Assembly: GCA_037951165.1 (NCBI GenBank)
Contig: JBBDHG010000043.1
Span: 2,168,501 to 2,232,500 of the forward strand
DNA: 64,000 nt
Direction: 5' to 3'
DNA from: Lophius americanus
Lineage: Eukaryota; Chordata; Actinopteri; Lophiiformes; Lophiidae
Shown piece after piece: positions 63,879 through 64,000 of this stretch (position 1 is the first letter of the stretch; the number at the start of each line of letters is the position of its first letter). The notes beneath the pieces were generated by a model. That model did not search any database, had not been told where the DNA came from, and saw only the letters and a program-made list of their open reading frames with translations. The position numbers and the translations under genes were made by a program.

Positions 63879-64000
63879 ATACACCTACACATCTAATGTT
63901 TCTTATAGTTGGATCTGAACAAGAAATCTCTATTTTCTATCTTTTCACCGTTGGTCACTCAGCACCTCCTACGGCTGATCTGAACCTGCTTTGACCCGTG
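63536..64000 (-). other. 5' region of rapunzel-like 3 with (AC)n microsatellite
   Basis: On the minus strand a donor (CAG then GTAAGT) starts at 63693, so a non-coding first exon ends at 63694 and a 155-nt intron separates it from the coding exon (acceptor AG 63540-63539). Plus-strand (AC)n runs lie at 63748-63763 and 63828-63873. Nothing else is recognised to the end of the window. Confidence 0.5.

Overview
The window is vertebrate nuclear DNA, almost certainly from a ray-finned (teleost) fish. Genes are split by GT-AG introns. Non-coding DNA is AT-rich and full of microsatellites, and it carries fragments of typical fish transposons: L2-like LINE reverse transcriptase pieces, Tc1-like elements, SINE-like pieces and hairpin MITEs. 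Both recognisable gene families are known from fish. No prokaryotic features, rRNA genes or CRISPR arrays are visible. I cannot name the species.

Positions 234-26069 hold a head-to-tail array of four plus-strand genes for four-pass membrane proteins of the TMEM176 branch of the CD20/MS4A superfamily. Each has six coding exons, all coding introns are phase 0, and the third exon is always exactly 57 nt. I rebuilt all exons by hand: gene 1 (245 aa), gene 2 (243 aa), gene 3 (208 aa) and gene 4 (218 aa). Genes 1 and 2 are close tandem duplicates; genes 3 and 4 form a second, more diverged subgroup. In each gene a splice acceptor lies just upstream of the ATG, so each should have a separate 5' non-coding exon; only that of gene 4 (donor at 19051) is reasonably clear.

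Positions 26070-35985 contain no gene I recognise. They hold the gene 4 3' UTR, a 15-bp tandem repeat, LINE and retroposon fragments and a decayed Tc1-like element.

Positions 35986-63535 hold three minus-strand genes of the fish rapunzel (rpz) family: 35986-37161 (391 aa), 43797-44978 (393 aa, the one most like rpz itself) and 62040-63535 (404 aa). The first two have an uninterrupted coding exon. The third carries one coding intron that is a clean insertion relative to its paralogs, has AGGTA at both edges and contains a hairpin MITE-like repeat, so it is a good candidate for intron gain by transposon insertion. Non-coding first exons can be proposed for all three. The middle gene has a TATA box, a GA-rich tract and a strong donor 1.5 kb upstream. 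Between the second and third rapunzel genes (about 45-62 kb) lies a gene-poor stretch with simple repeats, hairpins, a compact CCAAT/TATA/AP-1 promoter followed by a 37-codon ORF, and one or two possible conserved non-coding elements.

Taken together, the locus pairs an expanded CD20-like four-pass membrane array (endosomal/immune-cell proteins in mammals) with an oppositely oriented cluster of rapunzel proteins of unknown biochemistry. The rapunzel proteins share a long helical N-terminal half, one central hydrophobic helix and a conserved C-terminal domain with a KKYDWVxWS motif. All identifications come from reading the sequence and from memory of the families; no database search was run.
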